A stretch of DNA of 64,000 nt, from positions 45,127,001 to 45,191,000 of the forward strand of contig JBAIAC010000007.1 in the NCBI GenBank assembly GCA_037349315.1. The letters run 5' to 3'. Every line of letters begins with the position of its first letter. Positions within the stretch are counted from its first letter, which is position 1. This document shows positions 11,865 through 23,848 of the stretch, in pieces. The notes under the pieces were generated by a model. That model was not told the DNA's origin. It saw nothing but the letters and a program-made list of their open reading frames with translations, and made no database searches. Both the position numbers and the translations under genes were made by a program. The DNA is from Chelydra serpentina. Its lineage: Eukaryota; Chordata; Testudines; Chelydridae.

Positions 11865-14149
11865 GTAAATGAAAAAGAGAAACTAAAAAGATGCTACACA
11901 CATGAACATGTGAAACCATACTGTAAAACAAACTCAAAAGAAAAAGTTGAACATATTTTAATACTGAAGTGGAAAGTGGAAAGAGAGTGTTCCAACTTAA
12001 TCTAAATTCAGAGGCCATTTTAAATAATGGTGGAAGATATACTTTAGAATTTACACAGAGGGGGTTAAAAGACAGCGTTAGCAGAAAAAAATAAATGTGT
12101 AATGAAAAATAGAGAGGGTCTTGCAGTAGTTTCCTCCTTACTTTCATCCTTTTTTTCCCCTGCTCTCATTCTGTCCTTTTGAAAATATATTCTGCACCTT
12201 CTATGTGTAACTGCCATATTAGATGAGATTCTATGCTGGGCTTCTCAGTAATGAATGGTGCAAAACTCCTGTTTCTTGGCCCTAACTAAGCTACCAAGAA
12301 CAATTAAAGCACAGTGGAGTACAGAAAATATTAACTTTTAATTAAAACAGCCCTGGGGAAAAAAATCAAGGATTTTAATATTTTACTTACAAATACACCT
12401 ACTAAGCAAGCTGTTAGCACCTGTAGAAAAATTAAAACCAATAAACACCTTAAAATCAAACTGAAATGTATTCCTTGAATGCCAAAAACCTCAACATCCG
12501 CTCAACAATTAGCACTTCCACTCCCAGAAAAAATATTTGAGTGAATAAATTAACCAAATACCATCACCTGCAGGACCCTTTACAGAGACTGCCTTACTTT
12601 CAGTCCCTAGGTGTTTGAATCCCATGAGTATTAGTAAAATTTTGTCAGCCTCTGTGGTGTGTGTATAGGGAGTGAAGTGCTCTTTCAGGTAGCTAGAGCC
12701 CAAGTTATCAAAGTTAAACTTTTTGAATTGCACCTAAAGACAAATTGTAGGCTGTTGCAGCTTTTTAAGAACAATTGTTAGCTGCGTGTTCCCTGCAGCT
12801 GACACTGATAAACAACTGATCAACTGTATTTAGCCCTAGTTGTCTTCTGGGTAGCCTTACATTAACGTAGTCCTGCCAGTAGTCCATGAAGGTATGAATG
12901 ACAGTGAAGGGAAATGGTCACAATCAGCTAGCCAAATGCAGATGGAAAAGATGCTTCTTTCTACCAATGCTTGTGGGAATCCAGGAGCAATCGAGGATCC
13001 CGAAGAGTCCCAGATTGTGAATTTATTTGAGAAAGGATGGAATTACTTTTTCAGTAACGGTGACAGACAACACCGCTACCACCATTTCCAAGTATTTTTC
13101 CTTGCTTTCAAGCAGATGATGACTATCGTTGTCTTAAATGGATTATCATTCAGGTTACTTAAATCCAAACCTCGGTCTAAACTAGGTACTGGGAAATCAG
13201 AGATCACATCATCTTGGTGTGACCAAAGAGAGATGATATACTGGTGTCATCACAGATGAAAATGTATAACTTTTGTAGTAGAGTTTCATATGCCAAAATG
13301 AGGGGTTATAGAATCCAGAAGCTCACATGAGAGCAGATGTACACTGCCACTGCATCTGATGGGGAAATGGGGGAAAACACTTGAATCAATTTGATTTTTA
13401 TCTGTCATTCAGAATTTGTGTGGATCAGTTACCTATTAGTGAAAGGGACTGAAGATAATTGTCAGAGCTGAAAGAATGAGCATAGAAACCTGCCTTTTTC
13501 TTGTTGCCATTATACATTTAAATCCAAGGGTGCATAAACACCATTTCTGATTCATACCCTTACCTAATAGCACAGTGAAAGGTATAAAGGCAATCCATGC
13601 TCAACTTTGTCAATAACCTTATCCAAAAAAGGAGGTTCAGAAATACTCGCAAAACTGTCAGCACTAGGAAATGGTTTCTTGAACAGTGGTGGTACAACTG
13701 CTGTCTTCATGGAAGCACCTGCTTGCTTGACTCGGAGACATTGATGCTCTCCAATAATAGAATACCCAATACTTGCTTATTAGATTCCACCAGCTATTAG
13801 TTGCCTGAGAATAATTTTCATGTTGGAGGTCAAAGCTCACTTACCATACACAGTACCTTAGTGGACAAGTTTGGCTGAAACTCAGCTAGATCTTATCAAT
13901 GCACTTCAGCTTGAAACTTCAAGGTTAGTGTGGTGGCGATACAGAAAGTTCTCTGGTGTCAGCAAAACGACAAAATTTTTACCATGCTTCAAAATAGTAC
14001 TTCAAAAATTCTGTGTTGCAGTATGTCCGATCTGGAGCATGATCAATGGTACTCTGATCTGGATGCACCGTACACCTCTGTTGCAGGCCATCTGCCTGAT
14101 GAAATTCATCTTGGGGTATTTAGGAACTAGCTGACGTAATCTCAGAATC
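11861..14149. other. No gene; possibly old LINE-derived DNA
   Basis: The longest frame (12894-13259, 121 codons) shows no domain I know. The stretches near 12870-13170 and 13590-13800 are less AT-rich than the surroundings and faintly resemble antisense LINE remnants, but I cannot demonstrate it. Confidence 0.35.
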
Positions 14150-15518
14150 ATTAGCAATTTTATTTGAGAACTAATGGAGGATAGGTGAGGTCCCAATGGA
14201 CTGGAGAAGGGCAAGCATAGTACCTATCTTTAATAAAGGGGAACAAAGAGGACCCTGGGGAATGATGGACCAATCATAAGCCTAACTTTGATTTTTCTAA
14301 TAATTTGTTCCAGTATCTTTCCAGGTATCAATGTATAAGCACCTGGAGGATAATAGCATAAGTAATAGCCAACATGCATTTTTCAAGAACAACTCCTGCC
14401 AAACCAACATAATTTCCTTCTTTGTGAAGGCTATTGGTCTAGTGGATAAAAGCTATATATCTTGTTTTTAGTAAGACTGTTGACTTAGTTCTATTCTACA
14501 TGACGTCATAAACTAGAGAAATGGAGTCTGGATGAAATTACTCTAAGATAGGTTTACAACTGGTTGAAAGACCATATTCAAAGAGTAGCTAGTGATTTGC
14601 TGTCAAACTGGGAGGGTAAATCTATTGGGGTCCTGCCAAGGGTCAGTCCAAGGTCTGGTACTATTCAATATTTTCATTAATGACTTGGATAATGGAGTGG
14701 GGAATATGTTAAAATTTGAGGATGACACCAAGCTTGAGGGGTTGCAAGCTCGTTAGAGGATAGGATTAGAATTCAAAGTGCCGATGAAAGTCAATAAAGA
14801 CAAGTGCAAAGTACTACATTTAAGAAGGAAAAATCAAATGCACAACAAAATGGGTAAAATTGGCTACGGGATAATACTGTTGAAAAGGATTTGAGGGTCT
14901 TAGTGAATATCAAATATAAGCCAACAATATGATGCAGTTGGAAAAAAAGGCTGATATTCTGGGATGTATTAATAGGAATGTCATATGTAAGACACATAAG
15001 GTAATTGTCCCTCTCTTCTTGGCACTGGTGAGACATCAATTGATGTACTGTGCATGGTTCTGTGCATGGTTCCGAGGGCCCCATTTTAAAATGATAAAAA
15101 GATTGAGAAAACCAGACTGATGAGGAAAGGTTAAAAAAAGGGGTATGTTAGTTTTTTTTCCTCAAGACCAAACGGTGGACCTGATAAGTCTTCAGAAGTG
15201 GTAAGGACTGTTATAAAGAGGATGGTGGCTGGTTCTCCCATGTCCACTGAAGGTAAAACAAGAAGTGACGGGCTCAATCTGCAGCAGCGAGATTAAGGTT
15301 AGATATTAGAAAAAAATGCTAACTAAAAGGATAGTTAAGTACTGGAATAGGCTTTTAAGATATGTTGTGGAATCCTTGTCATTGGAGGTTTTTAAGAACA
15401 GTGTAGACAAACATTTGCGAGGGTGGTTTAGGTTTACTTGGTCCTGCCTCAATGCAGGGGACTGGACTAGATGATCTGTCGAGATCCTTTCAAGACCTAA
15501 ATTTCTATGACTCTATAA
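14150..15518 (+). mobile_element. Old, decayed CR1 LINE (3' half)
   Basis: A CR1 reverse transcriptase and 3' end can be followed at nucleotide level although every frame is broken. Landmarks are: an 'YQSGPNGLEKGKH'-like start near 14190; GGTACTATTCAATATTTTCA followed by TTAATGACTTGGAT near 14656-14690; GATGACACCAAGCTTGAGGG near 14721; the 'LGCINRNV' peptide near 14960; and a terminal ATTTCTATGACTCTATAA. It is far more diverged than the CR1 copies at 47-52 kb, so it inserted earlier. The 5' part is missing. Confidence 0.75.
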
Positions 15519-16529
15519 TCTCTATACCATATATAGAGGGGGCTATCTGTGTTGTTGATATACCATCAATCTCCAGTGGTTTACCAATGAAACAAGTGAT
15601 CCTGTGCTTGGACAGAGACAAATGTGTTAACTCTGATCTCAAAAAAGCCCTTCTTCATAATGTATATATTATTGAAAAATTAAACATATGCATATAAACC
15701 CAGAGTAACAAAGAATATATGGTATTATATTTCTATATTTTAAAATCAAATGGTTTCATAATTCTAAAAATAGTATATTTGAGGTTACATGAAATAGTAA
15801 TCCTACATATGTGCACAATTGGTCTTTTACCAATTAACCAGCATTAGCACTCTGCTTTTGTTGGAAGGGGGATGATGTCAAAAGAAAGACATGGCTCAGT
15901 TTGAAACTGTCATATAAGGCTTGGTCTGGTGTAGGAGTAGACATAGGGAAAACATATAATGCTTTCTACCTAAAATAGAAATTATCACTAGATCTCATAT
16001 TGAAGTAATAAATTAACACAAACAACCAAAATCCAATAGTTGTCTCAAAAAGCATATTGTTATATTGTAGTATGTAATCTCACATGTTGACTGACATAAA
16101 ATATCTGCATGTATAAAAGATTCAGTTCCAGAGCCCTGGTCAAATTCTAATTTGGGTAATTAAGTGTTCCCTGAAATTTCAGTTGTATGTGGTTTTATTC
16201 TTTTCAGGACTTAGAATGTTGGGTACTGATGTTTTATGCAGTGTTTATCGTTAATTATGTCCCATCCCAGAAGAAAATGCCTTTCTGTGGTTGGTGGAGA
16301 GACTTTGTTCCGAATAGCCAAAATCTATTAGCTTTGAAGCATGCCCTGAAAGTTAATTTTTTAAAGATTTCATAGGTGGAAGGAGTAAAGAGGCTCCTGA
16401 GGGCTGCTTTGTGCATGTGTCAGAAGAGGCTGATGTTTATTTTTGACTTTCTGTTTTCTGATTCGGGGAGGGCTAAAGCTTCTGGGTTTGTTCTGGTTTG
16501 TACAGGTCATTAATTTTTTTAACAGCTGT
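15519..16529. other. No gene or recognisable element
   Basis: AT-rich DNA between the decayed CR1 and the first copy of the 599-bp duplication. Confidence 0.5.
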
Positions 16530-17128
16530 TAATGTGTGCCTAGACTCCTGGCTAAATAAAATATATATTTTGAAATAATTTGAGATGAATGGCATTATGC
16601 AAATATAGTATGTATTGGTGCATGAGTCCAGTGTATGGAAGTCCTGAATTTCAGTACTTTAATTTTATCTAGTCATAATGTGCTGCTTTTGGTTCCTAAA
16701 ACTGACACAGTACATTATTTACTATTACATTACAGGATTTATCTCTGATTTGTGGGAATTAATATTTTCTTCCAAGGCACACAGTCTTTGGGATGCAAGT
16801 GCATTTTTACCATGTGCATGATCTCAGATCAGAATAACTCAAATAATTACAACTTCATATTTGCAAGTTTATATATAAATTACTGTGTTTTGCTACCATT
16901 TAAACTTGTTCTTTGTCACAACAGTTGCTTTATTAGATTTTGCTCTTCCTAACCAACTTCCAATTTCCTTTCCAAATAAATTAAATTACTTTGATTTTGA
17001 CATTTATTTTACTGTCCATTTAATCCTTGTCCAAACCTGATCTTGTAGGGTATTATAGAGAGTGATTAAGACTAGTGTAAATAACTATTGGTTAAAATTC
17101 AGAGAAAATATATCTTCTTCATCAGGGA
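16530..17128 (+). repeat. 599-bp duplicated segment, copy 1
   Basis: This block reappears at 19340-19938 in the same orientation at a constant offset of 2810 bp. I compared it line by line and saw no mismatch. It starts TAATGTGTGCCTAGACTCCT and ends ATCTTCTTCATCAGGGA. The content is AT-rich and does not resemble a known transposon. The 66-codon frame in both copies is not a plausible gene. Confidence 0.95.
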
Positions 17129-17484
17129 TTGATGATTCACCCTGCCTCACTCTTTACCATTTTATTTCCACACTTTCCTTCTTACAGTGCAGCTCACGAA
17201 CTTGCAGGACATGTGAGAGTACCACAAATATTACATTAATATTTAAAATGTTTTCAATCGTGTATTTTTGTTCTAAATCATAGTTATTCTGTAGTGAATT
17301 TTCTGTGTTTTAGGTGACATGGTCATGTGATATTCTCACCCATGACAAGCTGGTCAGTAATTTTTTGATGCCTAAAGCATAGTTAGTTAGGAAATGATGC
17401 AAAACTACCTTAGACAACAGGACCTTGGCCTGGCTAACTTGACTGTGTTTGGTACATTAGGGATCTAAAATAGGTGGGATTGGT
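17129..17484. other. Flank between duplicated segment and DIRS-like element
   Basis: AT-rich sequence with nothing recognisable. Confidence 0.45.
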
Positions 17485-18070
17485 AGCACCACTACTTCTT
17501 TGAGTAGTGTCCCTATGGGTACTTCATTTTAGGTGCACATGTGCCCCTCTTCCTTTTGATGAGAGATTTTTGGTACCAGTGTCTGTTTGGCTCACCCATG
17601 TGCCAAGCGTTGTTCCAAAGACATAAGGCTGCATGGGCAAACCCCCTTCAGTTCCTTCTCCTTCACGTCCAGCCTTTGGCCTGAGAAAGAGCATATACTG
17701 TGCCCATTCCCCTCAATTCAGTAAGTGTAGTTAGGATAATTCGTGTTAGTTTCACTTGTTCGTTGTTAACCATTGTCCCCTCCTTTTTCCTTTTTGTTTT
17801 TGTTTTCCCCACATTAAGGGGGTTATTCTGGACTTTTTTGGTAGATATGCCAAAATCCTTGGTTTTTAAGATGCCTTTTCTGCCTTTTCTATCCAGCTCA
17901 GTAACTATCATTCTCGGTGCCTCCACTGTTTGGGAGACACTCCTATCCCCAGTAAATGCAAAATCTGTACTTCCTTCCAAAGCAGATCTTGGGAAAAACA
18001 GGGAGATCAAATTTAAAGTACTGGTGATGGAGCAAGCCCTCAGACTGGCTTCAGATCTGGGTTCTGAGGT

Positions 18071-18081
18071 CCCCCCCCCCC
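18071..18081 (+). repeat. C11 homopolymer
   Basis: Eleven C in the ORF1 region, a likely site of length error or frameshift. Confidence 0.9.
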
Positions 18082-18799
18082 AGTACACAAGTCCCCATCT
18101 ATCTAAGGATCTCGGTCACTGAGAGCCTCAAGGGATATAAGCTTGCTGTACTGTGCACCTCCGGGTCTTGGACACCGAAAGCCTCAGACAAGACAGCACT
18201 TGCATTGGTGTAGATGGTACAGAGAACTTCACATTCTAAGTCTCTGGGTACCGATAACAAATGTAGGAGTATTGGATGTCCTAAGAAATCTTGGTCACCG
18301 ACTTCAAGAAGGCTATGGAGACTTTAGGTCCCAAGGGAAGTTCCATAGAGACTCTGACTCCAGTACCATGAGGGTGTCTGTGTCCTCTAAGAGCCCTACT
18401 ATAAAATGGGACTCGGTACCAAGGACTTCTTCAACTTCGTATAGCTGTACCCAAGCTGATAGAGGTTCTTCCTCAAAAGTCTGCACCACCAGATCCTGCT
18501 ATAACCTCCCCACAACCCCGGTAACTATACTATCATGGTGTGCTACTTCATTGGTACTGACGGAGTCTGACCCTGGACATTCTTACACTAAACATTCAGT
18601 GTTCATAGCAGTGGTACTGAAGCTGACTTCCACATGATCCCGTAACTCCTCTGCTTATATATCATTGGTACCGCAGGAGTTTAGATTCTCAAAGGGCCAC
18701 CTGTCTCCAGTGAGCTGGAATCCCTGTTACTTACTGGTGCTGGACAACTATCTGAAGTGAGATCCACTGTGTCACTGACTCAGCATCCTTCATTTAGAC

Positions 18800-19024
18800 C
18801 AGGAGTTCTCAAACTGGGGGTCATGACCGCTTAGAAGGTTGCAAAGTTATTACGTGGGACTCGCGTGCTGTCAGCCTGCACCCCAAACCCTGCTTTGCCT
18901 CCAGCATTTCTAATAGTGTTAAATATCATGTATTTATTTTAATTAATTTATACGGGGGGGGGGGTTGCACTTAAAGGCTTGCTATGTGAAAGAGGTCACC
19001 AATACAAAAGTTTGAGAATCACTG
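18800..19024. mobile_element. hAT MITE (225 bp) inside the DIRS element
   Basis: The termini are CAGGAGTTCTCAAACT and the inverted AGTTTGAGAATCACTG. A perfect 8-bp target duplication, ATTTAGAC, flanks it at 18792-18799 and 19025-19032. Internal phrases such as GGGGGTCATGACC and a G-rich run near 18955 are typical of the short hAT family starting CAGGGGTTCTCAAAC. It is non-coding and inserted after the DIRS copy was in place. Confidence 0.9.
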
Positions 19025-19339
19025 ATTTAGACCACCTTACTCACTGACTTCCTAAATCCAGGGTAAGCAGTTGTCACCTCCCTCCCCCTTTCTTGGATTA
19101 TGTTGAGGAAGACTCTTCTGATTTATAGGTATCTGTACAGCATTCTTCTGTTTATTCTGTGAGTCATCATTCTGCTACCCACACTGATACGACAGAGAAC
19201 AGAAGACCTCAGTCCCCTTCCACCTGATACGATAAATGGTGGAAGCCTCCTCCTATGTCCTATGGGCCCTACAGAGGCCTTACTGGGACCCTTGGACTCT
19301 TTATTGTCAATCGTTCATGAGACTCTCAAGTCACTCCTG

Positions 19340-19938
19340 TAATGTGTGCCTAGACTCCTGGCTAAATAAAATATATATTTTGAAATAATTTGAGATGAAT
19401 GGCATTATGCAAATATAGTATGTATTGGTGCATGAGTCCAGTGTATGGAAGTCCTGAATTTCAGTACTTTAATTTTATCTAGTCATAATGTGCTGCTTTT
19501 GGTTCCTAAAACTGACACAGTACATTATTTACTATTACATTACAGGATTTATCTCTGATTTGTGGGAATTAATATTTTCTTCCAAGGCACACAGTCTTTG
19601 GGATGCAAGTGCATTTTTACCATGTGCATGATCTCAGATCAGAATAACTCAAATAATTACAACTTCATATTTGCAAGTTTATATATAAATTACTGTGTTT
19701 TGCTACCATTTAAACTTGTTCTTTGTCACAACAGTTGCTTTATTAGATTTTGCTCTTCCTAACCAACTTCCAATTTCCTTTCCAAATAAATTAAATTACT
19801 TTGATTTTGACATTTATTTTACTGTCCATTTAATCCTTGTCCAAACCTGATCTTGTAGGGTATTATAGAGAGTGATTAAGACTAGTGTAAATAACTATTG
19901 GTTAAAATTCAGAGAAAATATATCTTCTTCATCAGGGA
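19340..19938 (+). repeat. 599-bp duplicated segment, copy 2, inside DIRS
   Basis: Identical to 16530-17128. The left junction is 'tcactcctg' and the right junction 'aggagcatag', both of which read as DIRS ORF1 sequence, so the segment interrupts the retroelement. No target duplication of 3 bp or more is evident at the junctions, which argues against ordinary transposition. Confidence 0.9.
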
Positions 19939-20104
19939 AGGAGCATAGTCAAGCACATTCTCCTCATCCCCCCCCTCTCCCTCCATCTTAATCAGAAGAG
20001 GAGACCTTTGAGAAGCAATAAGCAAGGGCTGATGAGGTGACACCTCTCATGAATATATTTGTCATCTCTTGATGAAGTCATGATGCCTCCTCCACCTTCA
20101 TGGC

Positions 20105-20765
20105 AGATAACTTCAGACAGTATCAGGAGCTGATGAAGTGCGTTGCTGATATATGCTCCAAATAGTGTTAAAAACAGTCCATAAATACTTGGACATTTTA
20201 CACACTTTAGCATCCACAGATGTAGCCCTCCGAGCAATGAAGCTTTACTGTGTCCTGCTAAGACCATCTGGCAGACTCCAGCCAAAGCATCACTCACTTG
20301 TAAGCATGCTAATTAAAAAACAAAAACCAAACAAACAAGAAAAAAAAACAACCCTTATGTCCCAGATAGAGATGCAGAGTTTTTATTCTCTCATCCTTCA
20401 CTGAACTCTCTGGTAGTGGAAGCAGTTAATGAGCGTAATTGACAGTATAATACTAAGTCCACCCCTTAAAACAAGGACCAGAAGGAGCTTGATCTCTTCG
20501 GTTCTAAGAGTTTCTCCTCAGCAACACTGCAGTTTCTAATAGTGAAACTATTAGACCAAGAAACCATATTTGCTTATGTCAAAATATGACTATTAGAAGT
20601 AAAATACATTTAACACCTTTAGTGAATATATACTAGAGGAACATCTTGAGCAATTCAAAGCCATCATACTGGAAGGTCAACTTTTAGCAAGAACATTGTT
20701 GCAGGCCTCTCTAGATACAGTTGATACCACAGCCTGGTCCATTTCCACCATCACTGTCATGTGAT
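20105..20765 (+). pseudogene. DIRS gag-like ORF1 remnant
   Basis: ORF1 of DIRS elements encodes a Gag-like nucleic-acid-binding protein needed to package the element RNA. Conserved phrases can be followed through several frames: 'DNFRQYQELMK' from about 20106, 'WQTPA' from 20269, 'EFLFSHPSLNSLVVEAVNE' near 20375-20433 and 'EQFKAIILEGQLLART' near 20643. A stretch of A-rich filler near 20310-20350 and several frameshifts separate them. Looser ORF1 similarity probably extends back to about 17850, where a peptide beginning 'MPKSLVFKMPFLPF' is open. The gene cannot make a full product. Identification is by remembered DIRS protein patterns from turtles; no search was run. Confidence 0.6.
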
Positions 20766-21137
20766 GAGAATCTTAGCTACAGCTGTATGGCTTTCCTTGG
20801 GAGGTAAAAAAACCAACGAACTGTGGAAGACCTGCCTTTTGACAATCACAGATTGTTTGCAGAGTCGACCAATGGCTCCACTTACACCTTGAAGGACTCA
20901 AGAGTCACATTCGGATTCCTTGGGATCTATATGCCTGTGAATAAGAGAAAGCTTAGCACGTCTCAGACAGCACAGAGATCTCACCCAGCATGTTAGTTTA
21001 CTTTCCATAGAGTACCCAAACCACCAGCCAAGAGGCCTAGATATGTAAAAAAAGAAGCCAGCTATTTTCAGAGTTGCCTTATCCCAGCCTTTCTGTATTA
21101 TCCAACTGCCAGTTTCAGTGGTTTGCTTGAGAGTCTG

Positions 21138-21187
21138 GACCAGCTGCAGCTCACTAGTGCTGGACCAGCTGCAGCTCACTAGTGCTG
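21138..21187 (+). repeat. 25-bp perfect tandem duplication
   Basis: Two head-to-tail 25-bp units beginning GACCAGCTGCAGCTCACTAG within the DIRS body. The unit contains a CAGCTG palindrome. Confidence 0.85.
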
Positions 21188-21429
21188 CACCAGCCTCCTT
21201 TCTTCCTTTGGGTACTTCCTGTCCCAATTTTGACCTGCATGAGAAAGCATAACATCTGACAAATGGGTTTTGGAGGTTGTAACATCTGGTTATCCCCCTC
21301 ATCCATTTTACCTTTTTCCCTCCCTTGCCCCTTTTCAGGGACCTTTCTTACGATCAGTTGCTCAGACAGGAGTTTGATTCTCTTCTACACTTAAGAGCTA
21401 TAGAACCGGTTCTGGTTCAGCAAAGGAAA

Positions 21430-21560
21430 AAAAGATTTTATTTCAAGTGCTTTCTTGTTCCCCAAAAGAACAGAAGTGGAGAGCAATATTAGATCTTAGA
21501 TGTCTGAACAACTTTGTAAAACAGCAGAAATTTATGGTGGTGACTCTGATACTGTATCCC
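21430..21560 (+). pseudogene. DIRS reverse transcriptase, upstream piece
   Basis: Reverse transcriptase copies the element RNA into DNA. A 'FLVPQK' motif is open from about 21451. After a frameshift, 'WRAILDLRCLNNFVKQQKF' is open from 21477, followed by 'MVVTL'. This matches the order FLVPKK...WRPILDLR.LN of DIRS reverse transcriptases. The frame then stops at the LTR-like insertion that separates it from the rest of the domain at 22803. Confidence 0.7.
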
Positions 21561-21561
21561 A

Positions 21562-22800
21562 TATTCTTCACAGTGATATTATTATGATAGGATTATGGCA
21601 TAATTATGATTCATTTTGTACAAGATGAGTCATGTGGGGTGTCATTGAAAAAGGTATGATTTGCTGAATATTATTATCCTATTTGTATGCATGCATCACT
21701 TTTGTATCTGAAGTTATAAATACTGACTGTCTGTACTTCAAATGTAGTTACACCTGTGTAATGATCACTAGACAAGATGGTTTCAGTCTAGATAGCTGGT
21801 TGGGAAGGGCCTATTCAGGACAATGAGCCATTAGAGTAAACAATAGGCCTTAGGAGAAGCTCATCCCCCACCTGGTGAGCCTTCCTAAGAACACTCCAGG
21901 CAGCCTGTAAGTAATGACTGTTATGACTCTACATGGACATGTGACCAGGCCACATGATTCTGGACTCTATCTGGGATGTCAGTATTTTTCCACAAACTGG
22001 TCTGGTAACCGAGATTTGAAAGAAAGGGTTCCCACCATATGCAAAAGCTGTATAAGGCAGGGAGTGACATCTGTGGTTCTTCACTCCCCACACAAGAAGA
22101 CACCTGGAAACACCTGAGGAACAAAGGCTGAACTTCAGCTGGACCCAGGCTGGAACAAAGGCTGGAATTTTAGAAAGGCTAAAGGAATTTCTAGCCTGTG
22201 TATGAATGACCTGGAGATTCCAAGCTGTAAAGCAAGTGCAGTTTGTCCCATAAGAATCTGCAGTCTGCTTGTCTCATCAGTCAGGGTGAGAATTTGCTAG
22301 TTCATATCCTATCTTTCTAGTATTTTAGACTTAGTTTGCGTTTTGTTTATTTACTAGGTAATCTGCTTTGATCTGTTTACTATCACTTATAATCACTTAA
22401 AATCTATCTTTTGCAGTTAATAAATATATTTTATGTTTTAATCCAAACCAGTGAGATTTGACTGGAGTGCTTGGGGAAAATCTCTGCTTGGTTACCACAA
22501 GTGGGCATTGTTCTTGTCACATTGAGGGAGAGCAGGACCAGGTATTAAACCCATACACTGTCCAGATTTGACCAGGGCAGGATAGTACTGCTCTGGGGTC
22601 TTAGGCTGGGAAGCTGGTGGTTAGAGAGCCTGTGTGTAACTGCTGCTGGGTGTGTCCCTACCTGTGTGAATGCTGGTGAAAGTGCAGGCTAGAGGGCTTT
22701 GCAGCTTGTCACAGCAGCACAGTGTGAGAGGAAGCCCAGGCTGGTGGGTCAGAGGGCTCAGTGGTACCCCAGTTCAAGGTGGCACAGTGACCCTTGCAGC
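21562..22800 (+). mobile_element. LTR-like repeat inserted in the DIRS RT
   Basis: About 1.24 kb of unrelated sequence separates two pieces of one reverse transcriptase. It carries a TATA-like 'CTGTATAAGGCAGGGAGTGAC' region near 22048 and an AATAAA-type signal (GTTAATAAATATATTTTATG) near 22416, which suggests an LTR with promoter and polyadenylation signals. I know a similar repeat as abundant in turtles. It may be a solo LTR, but no internal coding region and no clear target duplication are visible, so the edges are approximate and the class uncertain. Confidence 0.55.
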
Positions 22801-22802
22801 TA

Positions 22803-23340
22803 ATTCCCTCCCTAGATTCCTGAGATTGGTTTCTATCTCTTGACCTTTAAGATGCCTATTTTCATGTCGTGATTTATCCCTCTCTCACAAGTGATTTCAT
22901 TGCTTCATAGTTAACCATGCCAACTACTTGTACAGTATCATCTCTTTTGGCTTCTCCTCTGCCCCAGGAGTATTTTAAAAGATCATGGCAGTCGTAGTCA
23001 CCTCTCGTTGTCATTTAGGGATAACTGTTTTCTGTTCCCTTAATGTTTGATTTTTTTAGGGACTGATTTTATCAAGACGTATAGTTGGCAGTACAAATGA
23101 CAAGCTTGTTATTCCACAGTATAGGCCTCCAACAAAATTTTGAAGTCCTATTATACACCAGTATCTTGGGTAGATTTCATAGGGGCTCCTCTGAATGTGG
23201 TGGCAGGCAGAGTTTACCTACCTGCCAATGGATTTCTCATTGTACAGCACCTTATCTCAAAGATTCAGCTTAGCACTCAAACCTCCCAAGAGGGAATTGT
23301 CTTCAGCTATTGGGGCACATGTCAGTTTGTGTTTTTGTAA
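22803..23340 (+). pseudogene. DIRS reverse transcriptase/RNase H, downstream piece
   Basis: The frame from 22803 reads 'IPSLDS', stop, 'DWFLSLDL', stop, 'DAYFHVVIYPS'. The D of DAYFH (codon 22851-22853) is the first catalytic aspartate of the reverse transcriptase. 'FGFSSAPGVF' follows in another frame near 22950, then 'ITVF' near 23020. The expected YLDD-type box just after it has decayed. Further on, 'VDFIGAPLNVVAGRVYLPANGF', near 23168-23234, matches the start of the RNase H-like region. At least two stops and several shifts are present. No recombinase follows. Confidence 0.7.
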
Positions 23341-23848
23341 CCCAAAATGCCTGATTACATCTTCAGTTCCAAGCTTCCTCCTCATCATGGGAATGCTTGT
23401 GGGGAGTCACCTGAAGTGGAACACCCATAGGGATGCTATTTGAAGGAGAGGTTACACACCTTTTGCAGTAACTGGTATTCTTTGAGATGTGACACCCCCC
23501 TCCTCATTATTACTCCACTACCTGCCCTCCATCCCCTATACTTCCTCTTTGGGACTTTGTGGTAGAGAAGGAACTGAAGGAGGTTTGCCTGAGCAGCAGT
23601 GTATGCCCAAAGATGTGCAAGCCAAAAGACACTGCTGGCAACACTCTCCAATCAAAGGTGTGGGGATGCATGCACTCCAATCAAAGGCCAGGGAGGTATG
23701 TGCATCTGAAATGGAGTACCCATACATCTCAAAAACTCCAGTTACTACAGAAGGTGAGTAATTTCTCCTTATTAAGGTTGCCTGACATGCCCCATTATGA
23801 AATCCCGTTTTCAGTCATATAACTTTGCAAAACTTCAATCGTTTAGAC

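Larger units (their letters stand above)
17485..23772 (+). mobile_element. Defective DIRS-like retroelement with nested insertions
   Basis: The ends form an inverted terminal repeat. Near 17507-17550 the 5' end reads CCCTATGGGTACTTCATTTT then AGGTGCACAT; the complement of 23695-23735 reads GTATGGGTACTCCATTTCAG then ATGCACATAC. A related internal block lies at 23400-23500 (GAAGTGGAACACCCATAGGG, then TTCTTTGAGATGTG), as expected for the internal complementary region of DIRS elements. Between the ends are gag-like, reverse transcriptase and RNase H-like remnants. No tyrosine recombinase, the integration enzyme of DIRS elements, can be seen, so that part is deleted. Insertions at 18800-19024, 19340-19938 and about 21562-22800 break the body. 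Many stops and frameshifts make it inactive. Confidence 0.75.

Noticed and set aside
16752..16952. 66-codon frame present identically at 16752 and 19562
   Set aside because: It is repeated only because the DNA is duplicated; composition is hydrophobic and random-like, with no domain.
17663..18637. Frames of 140-164 codons on both strands
   Set aside because: They fall in the decayed DIRS 5' region; open frames on both strands and the lack of a start context argue against a host gene.
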